Origin: Mollicutes bacterium
Lineage (GTDB): Bacteria > Bacillota_I > Bacilli_A > Izemoplasmatales > Izemoplasmataceae
NCBI GenBank assembly: GCA_003555335.1
Contig: PWHD01000036.1
Location: forward strand, 1 to 6,337
Length of the DNA stretch: 6,337 nucleotides
Direction of reading: 5' to 3'
This document shows positions 1 to 5,416 of the stretch, piece by piece. The notes under the pieces were generated by a model. That model had not been told where the DNA came from. It was given only the letters and a program-made list of their open reading frames with translations, and made no database searches. The position numbers and the translations under genes were made by a program. The first letter of the stretch is position 1. Every line of letters begins with the position of its first letter.

Positions 1-185
1 ATATTGAAATCCAACACCAACATGGAGCTGGATTTCTCCAACACTAATTCCAGTTTAACATTGGCATGCTCAATCTCTGATTTTTCAAAGCATTCAAAAA
101 AATGCTCGTCAAGATCATAATAATAGCTGTGCTTACCCAATGATAAACCTACAAAAGGGATGTTATATTGTTTCAGTGTGTCCAA
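1..185 (-). CDS. DUF177 / YceD-family protein, N-terminal part (runs off the window)
   Basis: Only the first 61 codons are in the window; the rest lies to the left. The translation begins MDTLKQYNIPFVGLSLGKHS and contains LDEHFFECFE and VKLELVLEKSSSMLVLDF. This matches the start of the Bacteroidota DUF177 (YceD) family: the QYxIPFxGLxxGxH opening, then an acidic residue followed by FF, then a beta-strand ending in MLxLxF. DUF177 proteins are small (about 170-180 residues), usually sit directly before rpmF (ribosomal protein L32), and are linked to 23S rRNA metabolism; rpmF itself is not visible here. No ATG precedes the conserved opening. The frame is open further upstream, but TTG at 185-183 puts the initiator exactly where the family starts, so I chose it. 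A TAnnTTTG promoter motif lies 40 bp upstream. Family assignment is from recognised sequence pattern; the start codon is an inference. Confidence 0.82.
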   Translation of the reverse strand, partial: MDTLKQYNIPFVGLSLGKHSYYYDLDEHFFECFEKSEIEHANVKLELVLEKSSSMLVLDFN

Positions 186-225
186 AGCTATAAAAAATAA
201 ACAGAATTGATATTTTTCAAAACTG

Positions 226-233
226 CAAAGATA
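226..233 (-). promoter_or_regulatory. Bacteroidota-type -7 promoter motif for the DUF177 gene
   Basis: On the minus strand this reads TATCTTTG, a full match to the Bacteroidota -7 consensus TAnnTTTG, and a C follows it. It lies 40 bp upstream of the proposed TTG start, giving an expected leader of roughly 30-35 nt. No TTTG-type -33 element is evident, only a T-rich stretch at about the right distance. Confidence 0.5.
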
Positions 234-329
234 TAACTTATTATGCTAATTAAAAAAAAGAAATTAATGTTTTTCAATAATATAACGTTAAGATTAGCGC
301 TTGACTTTTAAAGTTATAATCTGAAAATA

Positions 330-1202
330 TTACTCTCTTCCATCCCGGATAACAGTAAATTTTTTTGAGACACTTGAAACTCTAAAATACCCTAAAGCTT
401 CAGCACCTTCTATATTTCCTTCGGCATTAGCCGGGGGACCTGAAAAATCAAAAAATTGATCCTGCTCCTGGTTTGTAATTTTTTTCATTCCATCAATGTA
501 TTGAAAATAATCCTCTGTTACTGAACTGCTTTCTAATACTATAATTTCATTTGGCTGAAAATTGCTAAAAAAATAAATATTGGATTCACCTTCAATGTTT
601 TCGTGGCCCCGATATATAAAAATATCATCAATAGTGTTGTTTTTTACACTGTTTTTTAAGTATACCTGGACTTTGTAGTAATTATCTTTAACAAATGGTT
701 CGGTCCAAAACAATTGTATATCAACCATTAGCGAATCCATATCTGCATGGCTGTCTGAATATATGGGATTATCGTATAAAATAGCCTGAATACTATCCAA
801 CTCAACTCCTGTTTTCATTTTTTCTGTTGCTGAATAAGCTATTTTCTCATTTACGGGATTTTCCAATAGAATATCTAAAGTATATTCTTTGCCGGGGGTT
901 CCTGCTACAGGATCTTCTGTAATGTATACTCCCGGTTCGCCGGAAGATTCAATAAAAGTAATGGTTTCTTCTCCACAAGTAATACTCACATCAGCTTCCC
1001 CGACTGCCGGAGTTTCTTCGTCGCTAAAATATTTTGCACTCTTTGTTAATTTTATTTCGTGTTTTTTGTACTCATCTGTAAATGAGCCCTCAACAACTAA
1101 AAGCTCTATGTCATAATCGCTTTCCCATTCTATTTTTTCTATACAGGAAAAGAAAAATAGGGATAAAAAGGAAAATATGAGGCCTATAAGTTTTATTTGC
1201 AT
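330..1202 (-). CDS. DUF4249-family outer-membrane lipoprotein
   Basis: 290 residues. The N-terminus is a lipoprotein signal peptide: MQIK, a hydrophobic run, then a lipobox LFFFSC with C20 as the expected lipidated cysteine. Just after it comes the stretch ELLVVEGSFTDE (about residues 33-44), followed by a strand-rich region with a GEADVSIT segment and EPGVYI. This is the usual N-terminal pattern of DUF4249: a 'VVEG ... T' strand, then 'V.GA.V.I', then 'G.Y'. Family members are surface or periplasm-facing lipoproteins of Bacteroidota, nearly always encoded beside a TonB-dependent receptor carrying a carboxypeptidase-D-like domain, and are thought to act as its substrate-capturing partner, much as SusD does for SusC; the ligand is unknown. 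Here the receptor lies 278 bp upstream on the same strand. The start ATG is immediately before the signal peptide. The length is within the family range and no damage is visible. Confidence 0.85.
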   Translation of the reverse strand: MQIKLIGLIFSFLSLFFFSCIEKIEWESDYDIELLVVEGSFTDEYKKHEIKLTKSAKYFSDEETPAVGEADVSITCGEETITFIESSGEPGVYITEDPVAGTPGKEYTLDILLENPVNEKIAYSATEKMKTGVELDSIQAILYDNPIYSDSHADMDSLMVDIQLFWTEPFVKDNYYKVQVYLKNSVKNNTIDDIFIYRGHENIEGESNIYFFSNFQPNEIIVLESSSVTEDYFQYIDGMKKITNQEQDQFFDFSGPPANAEGNIEGAEALGYFRVSSVSKKFTVIRDGRE

Positions 1203-1264
1203 ATTTTATGGTTATTAATAGTGATTCGCATGTTTGCGTATATAAACTTTATTAATTCTATTGT

Positions 1265-1272
1265 CAAAGCTA
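1265..1272 (-). promoter_or_regulatory. Candidate -7 promoter motif for the DUF4249 gene
   Basis: Minus-strand TAGCTTTG matches TAnnTTTG and is the same octamer found ahead of the receptor gene. It lies 62 bp upstream of the lipoprotein ATG (59 bp for the receptor). It is embedded in a short repeated AGCTTTT stretch, so chance occurrence is possible. If active, it would let the lipoprotein gene be transcribed independently of the receptor. Confidence 0.35.
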
Positions 1273-1290
1273 AAAGCTAAAAGCATTCGC

Positions 1291-1355
1291 TTAGTAACTT
1301 CTAACCTCTCTTAAACTCTCTTCGTCACTAAGTCTCTCAGTCTCTTAGTTCTTAA
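1291..1355. repeat. Degenerate 8-bp tandem repeat
   Basis: The clearest part is four consecutive octamers, GTCACTAA, GTCTCTCA, GTCTCTTA and GTTCTTAA, at 1324-1355. More diverged CT-rich units run leftwards to about 1291. On the minus strand they read as TAAGAGAC-like units. The stretch sits in the spacer between the receptor and lipoprotein genes and codes for nothing convincing. I recall similar ACTAAGAGACT-like tracts from intergenic DNA of other Bacteroidota, but no function is known to me. Confidence 0.55.
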
Positions 1356-1379
1356 TTCATAGAACTTATGTAATATTGT

Positions 1380-1446
1380 TCCCTTCGGTCACGTGATCGG
1401 TTGCTCGCAAAGCTCGCGAGATCGCTTCGCTAAGTTCGCTAAGTTC
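1380..1446. repeat. GC-richer short-repeat block with 9-bp tandem unit
   Basis: The 9-mer TCGCTAAGT occurs twice in tandem at 1427-1444. It is preceded by related TCGC-containing segments and by a perfect 8-bp palindrome CTCGCGAG at 1413-1420. The block is visibly richer in G and C than the DNA around it and lies about 35 bp downstream of the receptor stop codon. It may be transcribed between the two genes. No T-run follows on the minus strand, so it does not look like an intrinsic terminator. Confidence 0.5.
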
Positions 1447-1480
1447 ATTATCTTTTTTGAACATTTTGTGCATCATTTGG

Positions 1481-3850
1481 TTAAAATTTAAAATTATAAG
1501 TAACTGATGGAAAAATAGTATAGTAGCTGATTTTTTTGGCTTTGGTTTCGTAAGAACCATATTCTTCCTGTTGAAAAAACAAGGCATCAGCATTTTTTCT
1601 TGCGTAAGCATTATTGACAGATATTACCCATTCACCCTGAAATGAACGCTCAGGCCTTGTTTTACTTTCAATTGTTACATTCAGGTCAAGCTGATGGTAG
1701 TCGGGCATTCTGTCCTGGTTTCTGCCGGGATAGTATGGTACTATAACACCGCCATATTCATACCTGGCAGCGGGAGCATTCAACGGTCTTCCTGTTTTAT
1801 AGCTCCAGTTGGCAGAAAGATTAACACGATCAGTTAAATCATACATGGCAACAATGTTTAAATCATGCGGCCTGTCAAATGGTGAAGGGTACCAGCCTTC
1901 ATGCTGAATATCCTGTATATTAAGCTCCGAAATGGAATAAGAGTAGCTTATCCATCCGCTAAGGCGTCCCCTTGGCTTTTTAATCATAAGTTCAACACCA
2001 TAAGCCCTGCCTTTACCAAATCGTAAGTCTTGCTCAATATCCGGATTAAACTGTGGCTCGGCAAATTCTTTAAAGGCAACCTGGTTTTGCATTTCTCTGT
2101 AATAAATATCCAGAGATGTCTCTAATTCATGGTCAAGGAAATTACGGTAATATCCTGTGCTGTATTGATCAGCAAGTTGGGGTTTAATATTGGGATTGGC
2201 AGACATCCACACATCCAGGGGATTGCCTCTTCTCGAATTTGATGCTATAAAAATGTATTGGCTTGTTCTGTTATAGCTTGCCTTAATAGATTGATCGTCG
2301 GCAAGAACAAAACTCATGGCTAAACGGGGCTCAAAAGTCTGATAGGTTTGGTAAATCTCTCCTTTACTATAGTGTTTTTCTCCTGTTACATTGTAATTGT
2401 CATCAACTACATTTACAGTTGCTTCACCGATGTTTTGGAATAATGAATAGCGAAGCCCATAATTAAAGGTAAGATTATCACTAACTTTTTGCTCATTACT
2501 TAAATAGAGAGCACTTTCAATACTTTTGGTTTTTGGTAACTTTGTGTCAAAAGTACGCATGCCTCTCATCCCGGAAACATCGCCAAGGTTGAAATCATGA
2601 AATGTTGACTGAACACCAAAACGAATGGTATTTAAGTCATTAAGATAATAACCGAAATCCATTTTAACAGAATAATCCTTCACAAAAGCTTTATATTCAA
2701 AAGAATAAGTGTTTTCATCATCTCCTGCACTAAAACGATTATCAAGCAAATAATCATAATTACTTGCTAAGAGCGTAAGATTCGAAAACAGCTTTTGATT
2801 AAAAATATGATTCCAGCGCAATGTAGTTGTATAATTTCCCCAGTCAAAATCGCTGCTGTTGTTTTCCCCTATTTCATAAGAAAATTTATCCCGTCCAAAG
2901 TATCCTGAAGCATATATGCGATTATTGTCATCGAGCCTGTAATTAAGCTTCATATTCAGATCATAAAAATGTAGCGGAAAATTCTGGATATCATCATCGT
3001 CAACTATTTCTTTAAAAAGATCTACTGCAAGGTCAGTATAGGTTCTTCTGCCGGAAATAATAAAACTGGCTTTGTCTTCAACAATTGGGCCTTCAAAGGT
3101 TAAGCGGCTTGATATTAAACCAACTCCTCCTGCGCCTGCAAATTCTTTATTGTTTCCATCTTTCATACGGATGTCTATCAGCGATGAAAGCCTTCCTCCG
3201 TAACGTGGTGGAATATTCGCCTTATACAGCTTAACATTTTTAACAGCATCGTTGTTGAAAACAGAAAAAAGGCCGGATAAATGTTCAGCGTTGTAGACAG
3301 GAGCTTCATCCAGAAGTAGTAAATTCTGATCCCTGCCGCCACCGCGAATACTCATGCCTGTGCTCATGCTTCCCATTGATTTCACTCCGGGTGTAAGTTG
3401 AAGGGCTTTGATCATGTCGGCTTCCCCCATTAGTGCCGGAATTTTATTAATAGTGCGGCTGTCTATTTTTTGTATGCCCATGTCTGTAGATCTGAGATTT
3501 CCCCCCTCTTCTCTGGCAGACACTACCACTTCTTCTATATCGGCTGTCTTTCGAGATAGTCCTACATTAATGGTTGTATCACTGTCAAGCTTCAAATCAA
3601 ATTCTTCTGACTGATAACCTACAAAGGAAAAAACAACCGTTTGCCTGCTTTCCGGCAGGGTCAGAGAATAAAAACCATAGGAATTGGTGGTTGTACCAAC
3701 GGTTGTTTCTTTTAAATAGATATTTGCTCCAATTAATATCTCTCCATCTGTTGCATCTTTAACATGACCACTGATAGTAACTTCCTGGCCCGTTGCTGCT
3801 TTTGCAAGTAAAATAAAAGCTATTAAAAAGCCTACTGCTCTACCCGTCAT
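1481..3850 (-). CDS. TonB-dependent outer-membrane receptor with N-terminal carboxypeptidase-D-like domain
   Basis: 789 residues, apparently complete. Residues 1-21 are a signal peptide (MTGRAVGFLIAFILLAKAATG, mature protein from Q22). Residues about 25-100 form a CarboxypepD_reg-like beta-sandwich (ISGHVKDATDGE, LIGANIYLK, TTTNSYGFYSL, FSFVGYQ). A short DIEEVVVSA linker follows, where such receptors usually carry the TonB-interacting strand. The plug spans about 118-235, with ADMIKALQLTPGVKS, MSIRGGGRDQNLLLLDEAPV and PPRYGGRLSSLIDIRMKDG. The remainder is a beta-barrel rich in aromatic, alternating strands, ending in YNFKF, a typical C-terminal barrel signal with terminal Phe. It uses TonB/ExbBD energy to import a bound substrate. 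Length and plug type fit non-SusC receptors that are paired with DUF4249 lipoproteins; the substrate cannot be read from the sequence. The partner lipoprotein gene follows on the same strand. No anti-sigma/ECF sigma pair is visible nearby. Confidence 0.93.
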   Translation of the reverse strand: MTGRAVGFLIAFILLAKAATGQEVTISGHVKDATDGEILIGANIYLKETTVGTTTNSYGFYSLTLPESRQTVVFSFVGYQSEEFDLKLDSDTTINVGLSRKTADIEEVVVSAREEGGNLRSTDMGIQKIDSRTINKIPALMGEADMIKALQLTPGVKSMGSMSTGMSIRGGGRDQNLLLLDEAPVYNAEHLSGLFSVFNNDAVKNVKLYKANIPPRYGGRLSSLIDIRMKDGNNKEFAGAGGVGLISSRLTFEGPIVEDKASFIISGRRTYTDLAVDLFKEIVDDDDIQNFPLHFYDLNMKLNYRLDDNNRIYASGYFGRDKFSYEIGENNSSDFDWGNYTTTLRWNHIFNQKLFSNLTLLASNYDYLLDNRFSAGDDENTYSFEYKAFVKDYSVKMDFGYYLNDLNTIRFGVQSTFHDFNLGDVSGMRGMRTFDTKLPKTKSIESALYLSNEQKVSDNLTFNYGLRYSLFQNIGEATVNVVDDNYNVTGEKHYSKGEIYQTYQTFEPRLAMSFVLADDQSIKASYNRTSQYIFIASNSRRGNPLDVWMSANPNIKPQLADQYSTGYYRNFLDHELETSLDIYYREMQNQVAFKEFAEPQFNPDIEQDLRFGKGRAYGVELMIKKPRGRLSGWISYSYSISELNIQDIQHEGWYPSPFDRPHDLNIVAMYDLTDRVNLSANWSYKTGRPLNAPAARYEYGGVIVPYYPGRNQDRMPDYHQLDLNVTIESKTRPERSFQGEWVISVNNAYARKNADALFFQQEEYGSYETKAKKISYYTIFPSVTYNFKF

Positions 3851-3909
3851 ATCAATATAATTTTAAAAATAGAGAAATATCGTATAAGTATGTTTCCTGT
3901 TTAGATTCG

Positions 3910-3917
3910 CAAAGCTA
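3910..3917 (-). promoter_or_regulatory. Bacteroidota-type -7 promoter motif for the TonB receptor gene
   Basis: Minus-strand TAGCTTTG, a full TAnnTTTG match followed by C, lies 59 bp upstream of the receptor ATG. The predicted leader is about 50 nt and A/T-rich. No clear TTTG -33 element is present at 19-21 bp; the upstream DNA is a T-run. The same octamer recurs before the downstream lipoprotein gene. Confidence 0.5.
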
Positions 3918-4095
3918 ACAAAAAAAATATGAATAGAATATTAACTGAAACCAAAACACGGTCAGAAACCATTGATTTTAAAACATTTAAACATTTTTGA
4001 AATGCAATAAGTTGATGTTTTTTTAAGTAAGAAATAGTTGATTGCCTTCTGCTGCTTCTGTTGTTTCTTTTGCTTTGTTTAAAAGGTTACTTTTC
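3918..4095. other. Intergenic DNA without a recognisable gene
   Basis: A/T-rich DNA between the receptor promoter and repeat copy A. The only structure I see is a pyrimidine-rich stretch at about 4043-4080 built from loosely repeated CTTCTG/TTTCTTTTG words. No reading frame on either strand looks like protein. Confidence 0.5.
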
Positions 4096-4204
4096 TTTTT
4101 TCATCCGGTGTCAGGGTTGTGGATTGGTGGGTTGATTCATTACCACAGGTTTGCACCTGTGGCTATTGATGTTTAACCCTTGTCAGGGTTATAGGTTTTT
4201 TAAA
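4096..4204. repeat. 109-bp hairpin-rich direct repeat, copy A
   Basis: It aligns without gaps to 5140-5248, at an offset of exactly 1044 bp, with 13 mismatches by hand count (about 88% identity). It contains a perfect hairpin CCACAGGTTTGCACCTGTGG (4143-4162, 8-bp stem, TTGC loop). A second hairpin has arms TAACCCT/AGGGTTA (4174-4191, 7-bp stem, loop TGTC). The first hairpin of copy B is degenerate here. Six T residues stand near each end of the element. A related short palindrome GGATGTCATCC follows at 4248-4258. It lies just downstream of the DUF3368 toxin gene. I recall this type of element as a dispersed intergenic family in Bacteroidota, like REP/BIME sequences; that is memory, not a search result. 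Confidence 0.88.
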
Positions 4205-4310
4205 TTATTCGCTACGAAGGACCGCGGTTACTTTAAGGCAGTTGTAGGGATGTCATCCATTTTATTTGATAAAATTATAAAAGCTAAATTGTTTATAGCG
4301 TTTTAATTAA
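4205..4310. repeat. Palindrome-bearing extension of repeat copy A and A/T-rich spacer
   Basis: After copy A the DNA holds a CCGCGG palindrome inside ACCGCGGT (4221-4228) and the palindrome GGATGTCATCC (4248-4258). The latter corresponds to AGGGATGGCATCCCT beyond copy B, though at a different spacing, so the modules appear to be shuffled. From about 4261 the sequence becomes plain A/T-rich DNA up to the end of the toxin tail remnant. No gene is visible. Confidence 0.4.
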
Positions 4311-4430
4311 TTATTCTTTCGCAATTTGCTTCATTTGTGTTAATAGATTGTAGTCAAGAAAAATATCAGAGTTTTTGAGTTTATCTAAAAAAGGTGAGAT
4401 TTGTTTTATAATATCCATATTTTTAGCAAG
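4311..4430 (-). pseudogene. Detached in-frame C-terminal tail of the DUF3368 toxin
   Basis: Directly after the TAA that ends the toxin ORF, the same frame continues as LAKNMDIIKQISPFLDKLKN, then SDIFLDYNLLTQMKQIAKE, to a TAA at 4311-4313. DUF3368 proteins normally continue past the 'LGVL' strand with '(L)LAK..G.I..I.P.LD.L...G..', so this is the expected C-terminal helix region. With it the protein would be about 157 residues, the usual size for the family; without it, 117. The tail has an internal ATG at 4418-4416 but no sign of being an independent gene. The simplest reading is one nonsense change, for example TTA (Leu) to TAA, in an otherwise undisturbed frame. Confidence 0.7.
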
Positions 4431-4784
4431 TTAAAGTACCCCAAGTGAATCAATAACTTGTATTTTATTTATTTTTGCTATTTTTCGAGCCCGCATATCA
4501 TCAATGAGCAAATAATCTGCTTTTAGCTCTTTATATAAAATCATGGCATCTATTTCGCCTTTACCCAAATTTGCAGGTAATTGCAGAGTATTTTCAATGG
4601 TTCTGTTAGAAATTTTATTATTCAAAAAATGATGCAATTTCTCGGATTGCGGCTTATCGGCGATGGTGCTTTCATTAAAAACAGATATTGGAACAACAAT
4701 TTTTTCATACAACTTATCTAACAAATCAAGTGCATCGCAAACTGAAAGTGCAACTAAAGCGGAAGTATCAGCAATTACAATCAT
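4431..4784 (-). CDS. DUF3368 PIN-domain ribonuclease toxin, truncated by an in-frame stop
   Basis: 117 residues. PIN-fold nucleases of type II toxin-antitoxin systems cleave RNA with Mg2+/Mn2+ held by clustered acidic residues. Visible here are D6 in IADTSAL, E38 in VPISVFNES, E77/D79 in LGKGEIDAM, and D95/D96 in LLIDDMRARKIA. The last motif, followed by IQVIDSLGVL, is characteristic of DUF3368. All candidate catalytic acids lie before the stop, so the PIN core is nominally intact, but the family's C-terminal segment is cut off; it remains readable downstream in the same frame (4430-4311). Whether the short form folds or is active is unknown. The ATG overlaps the antitoxin stop by 4 bp (ATGA, 4784-4781), indicating translational coupling in an antitoxin-toxin operon. 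Alternative explanations are a sequencing error at one base or stop readthrough. Confidence 0.85.
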   Translation of the reverse strand: MIVIADTSALVALSVCDALDLLDKLYEKIVVPISVFNESTIADKPQSEKLHHFLNNKISNRTIENTLQLPANLGKGEIDAMILYKELKADYLLIDDMRARKIAKINKIQVIDSLGVL

Positions 4785-5038
4785 TTTGATTTGCGTTGAT
4801 ATTGTTCTGCATCGTCTTGAATCTCGGTAATTGTATAATTGATTACCGGAATTTTATTCTTTTTACACTCTTTAATAAAAGTATGACGGTCAATATCAGC
4901 AATCTCGCATGCTGCACCTGCTGATACTTCACCATTGTAAAACATCATTAAGGCAGTATAAAGCTTTATTTTTTTACTGACATCTGATTGTGAATAAGAT
5001 GCAAAATAAATATCAGGTATTTTAAATTTTACTTGCAT
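4781..5038 (-). CDS. UPF0175-family antitoxin
   Basis: 85 residues. The pattern is that of UPF0175: an N-terminal strand (VKFKIPDIYFAS), then a helix (KKIKLYTALMMFYNGEVS), then a small helix-turn-helix SAGAACEIADIDRHTFIKEC, then KNKIPVINYTITEIQDD. The 'G..S.g.Aae.A.i.r..F......IPv.nYt..ei..D' signature is well preserved. UPF0175 proteins are commonly encoded directly before DUF3368 PIN proteins and are regarded as their antitoxins: they are proposed to bind the toxin with the C-terminal part and the operon's own promoter with the helix-turn-helix. Here the stop codon overlaps the toxin start by 4 bp. A TAnnTTTG motif and a CTTGATCAAG palindrome lie upstream, consistent with autoregulation. 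The ORF is complete; the ATG at 5038-5036 is the natural start. Confidence 0.85.
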   Translation of the reverse strand: MQVKFKIPDIYFASYSQSDVSKKIKLYTALMMFYNGEVSAGAACEIADIDRHTFIKECKKNKIPVINYTITEIQDDAEQYQRKSK

Positions 5039-5066
5039 AGCAGCTTAATTTGTTTAATGGAAGTTT

Positions 5067-5076
5067 CTTGATCAAG
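5067..5076. promoter_or_regulatory. 10-bp palindrome, candidate operator of the UPF0175-DUF3368 operon
   Basis: CTTGATCAAG is a perfect 10-bp palindrome flanked by A/T-rich DNA. It is 8 bp downstream of the candidate -7 element and therefore near the predicted transcription start. The position suits repression by the antitoxin's helix-turn-helix. It is short, so its operator role is inferred from position only. Confidence 0.3.
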
Positions 5077-5084
5077 TTTCAACA

Positions 5085-5092
5085 CAAATATA
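5085..5092 (-). promoter_or_regulatory. Candidate -7 promoter motif for the UPF0175-DUF3368 operon
   Basis: Minus-strand TATATTTG, a full TAnnTTTG match, lies 46 bp upstream of the antitoxin ATG. No good -33 element is seen. The motif is less distinctive than the other promoters because the surrounding DNA is very A/T-rich. Confidence 0.4.
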
Positions 5093-5139
5093 ATCAAATA
5101 TCTTTAATAATAAATTCATTTAATGCAGATATTTCCAAT

Positions 5140-5248
5140 TTTTTTCAACCCTGGTCAGGGTTGTGGATTGGTGGATTATTCATTTACCACAGGTTTGCAC
5201 CTGTGGCTATTGATGTTCAACCCTTGTCAGGGTTGTGGGTTTTTTAAA
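5140..5248. repeat. 109-bp hairpin-rich direct repeat, copy B
   Basis: Same orientation as copy A and ungapped against it. It carries three good hairpins: CAACCCTGGTCAGGGTTG (5146-5163, 8-bp arms around GT), CCACAGGTTTGCACCTGTGG (5187-5206), and CAACCCTTGTCAGGGTTG (5218-5235, 7-bp stem, loop TGTC). The third is followed after four bases by TTTTTT, so on the plus strand it could end transcription. The element lies upstream of the UPF0175 promoter and, with copy A, brackets that module. Spurious small plus-strand reading frames cross it. Confidence 0.88.
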
Positions 5249-5251
5249 ATC

Positions 5252-5266
5252 AGGGATGGCATCCCT
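5252..5266. repeat. 15-bp palindrome beyond repeat copy B
   Basis: AGGGATGGCATCCCT is a perfect inverted repeat around a central G. It starts four bases after copy B. A related GGATGTCATCC occurs beyond copy A, so it seems to be a separate module of the same repeat family. Confidence 0.6.
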
Positions 5267-5274
5267 TTTCAATT

Positions 5275-5337
5275 AACCGCTTCAAGATTCTGCGATTGCT
5301 CCAAGGGTTAGCTCGAAGGGCAACCCTCGAAGCGGTT
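5275..5337. repeat. Long hairpin module with 9-bp outer stem
   Basis: The outer arms AACCGCTTC (5275-5283) and GAAGCGGTT (5329-5337) are perfectly complementary. Inside, AGGGTT (5304-5309) can pair with AACCCT (5322-5327), or TCGA with TCGA (5313-5316 and 5327-5330) in a competing fold. There is no equivalent beyond copy A. No T-run follows on either strand, so this is more likely a mobile or structural repeat than a terminator. Confidence 0.55.
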
Positions 5338-5350
5338 GAACAATAAGTGT

Positions 5351-5416
5351 TTTTTTACCAGGGGTTCCCATCTCCATGCCGGAAGCTGGAAATTATTTAC
5401 AGACGGAGCGGCTATA
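5351..5416. repeat. Degenerate repeat module abutting the frameshifted PIN gene
   Basis: The stretch starts at TTTTTTACCAGGGGTTCCC and ends GACGGAGCGGCTATAG. It has only weak pairing (GGG/CCC and CCAG/CTGG). It resembles, from memory, a further module of the Bacteroidota palindromic intergenic elements. It reaches and probably includes the TAG stop of the second toxin gene at 5414-5412. Confidence 0.3.

Noticed and set aside
186..329. Intrinsic terminator after the DUF4249 gene
   Set aside because: TATAAC/GTTATA arms are present but with a 26-nt loop, and the T-run further on is not next to a stem. Not strong enough to call.
889..1116. Plus-strand ORF inside the lipoprotein gene, and similar ones inside the receptor gene (3408-3762)
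   Set aside because: They lie opposite well-supported coding sequence and show no protein features of their own.
1366..1476. 36-codon minus-strand ORF right after the receptor stop (MMHKMFKKDNELSELSEAIS...)
   Set aside because: It looks protein-like only because it reads through the 9-bp repeat block and the GC-richer tract. Its upstream extension overlaps the receptor out of frame, and I recognise no family. A homologue search finding it conserved outside the repeat would change this.
5050..5311. Plus-strand ORFs crossing repeat copy B
   Set aside because: They follow the palindromes (for example CGLWIGG and FTTGLHLWLL), overlap each other in different frames, and have no start signals. 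They are translations of the repeat.
4096..5337. CRISPR array or attachment sites made of the hairpin repeats
   Set aside because: There are only two long copies 1044 bp apart, no regular spacers, no cas genes, no integrase and no tRNA, so neither interpretation is supported.
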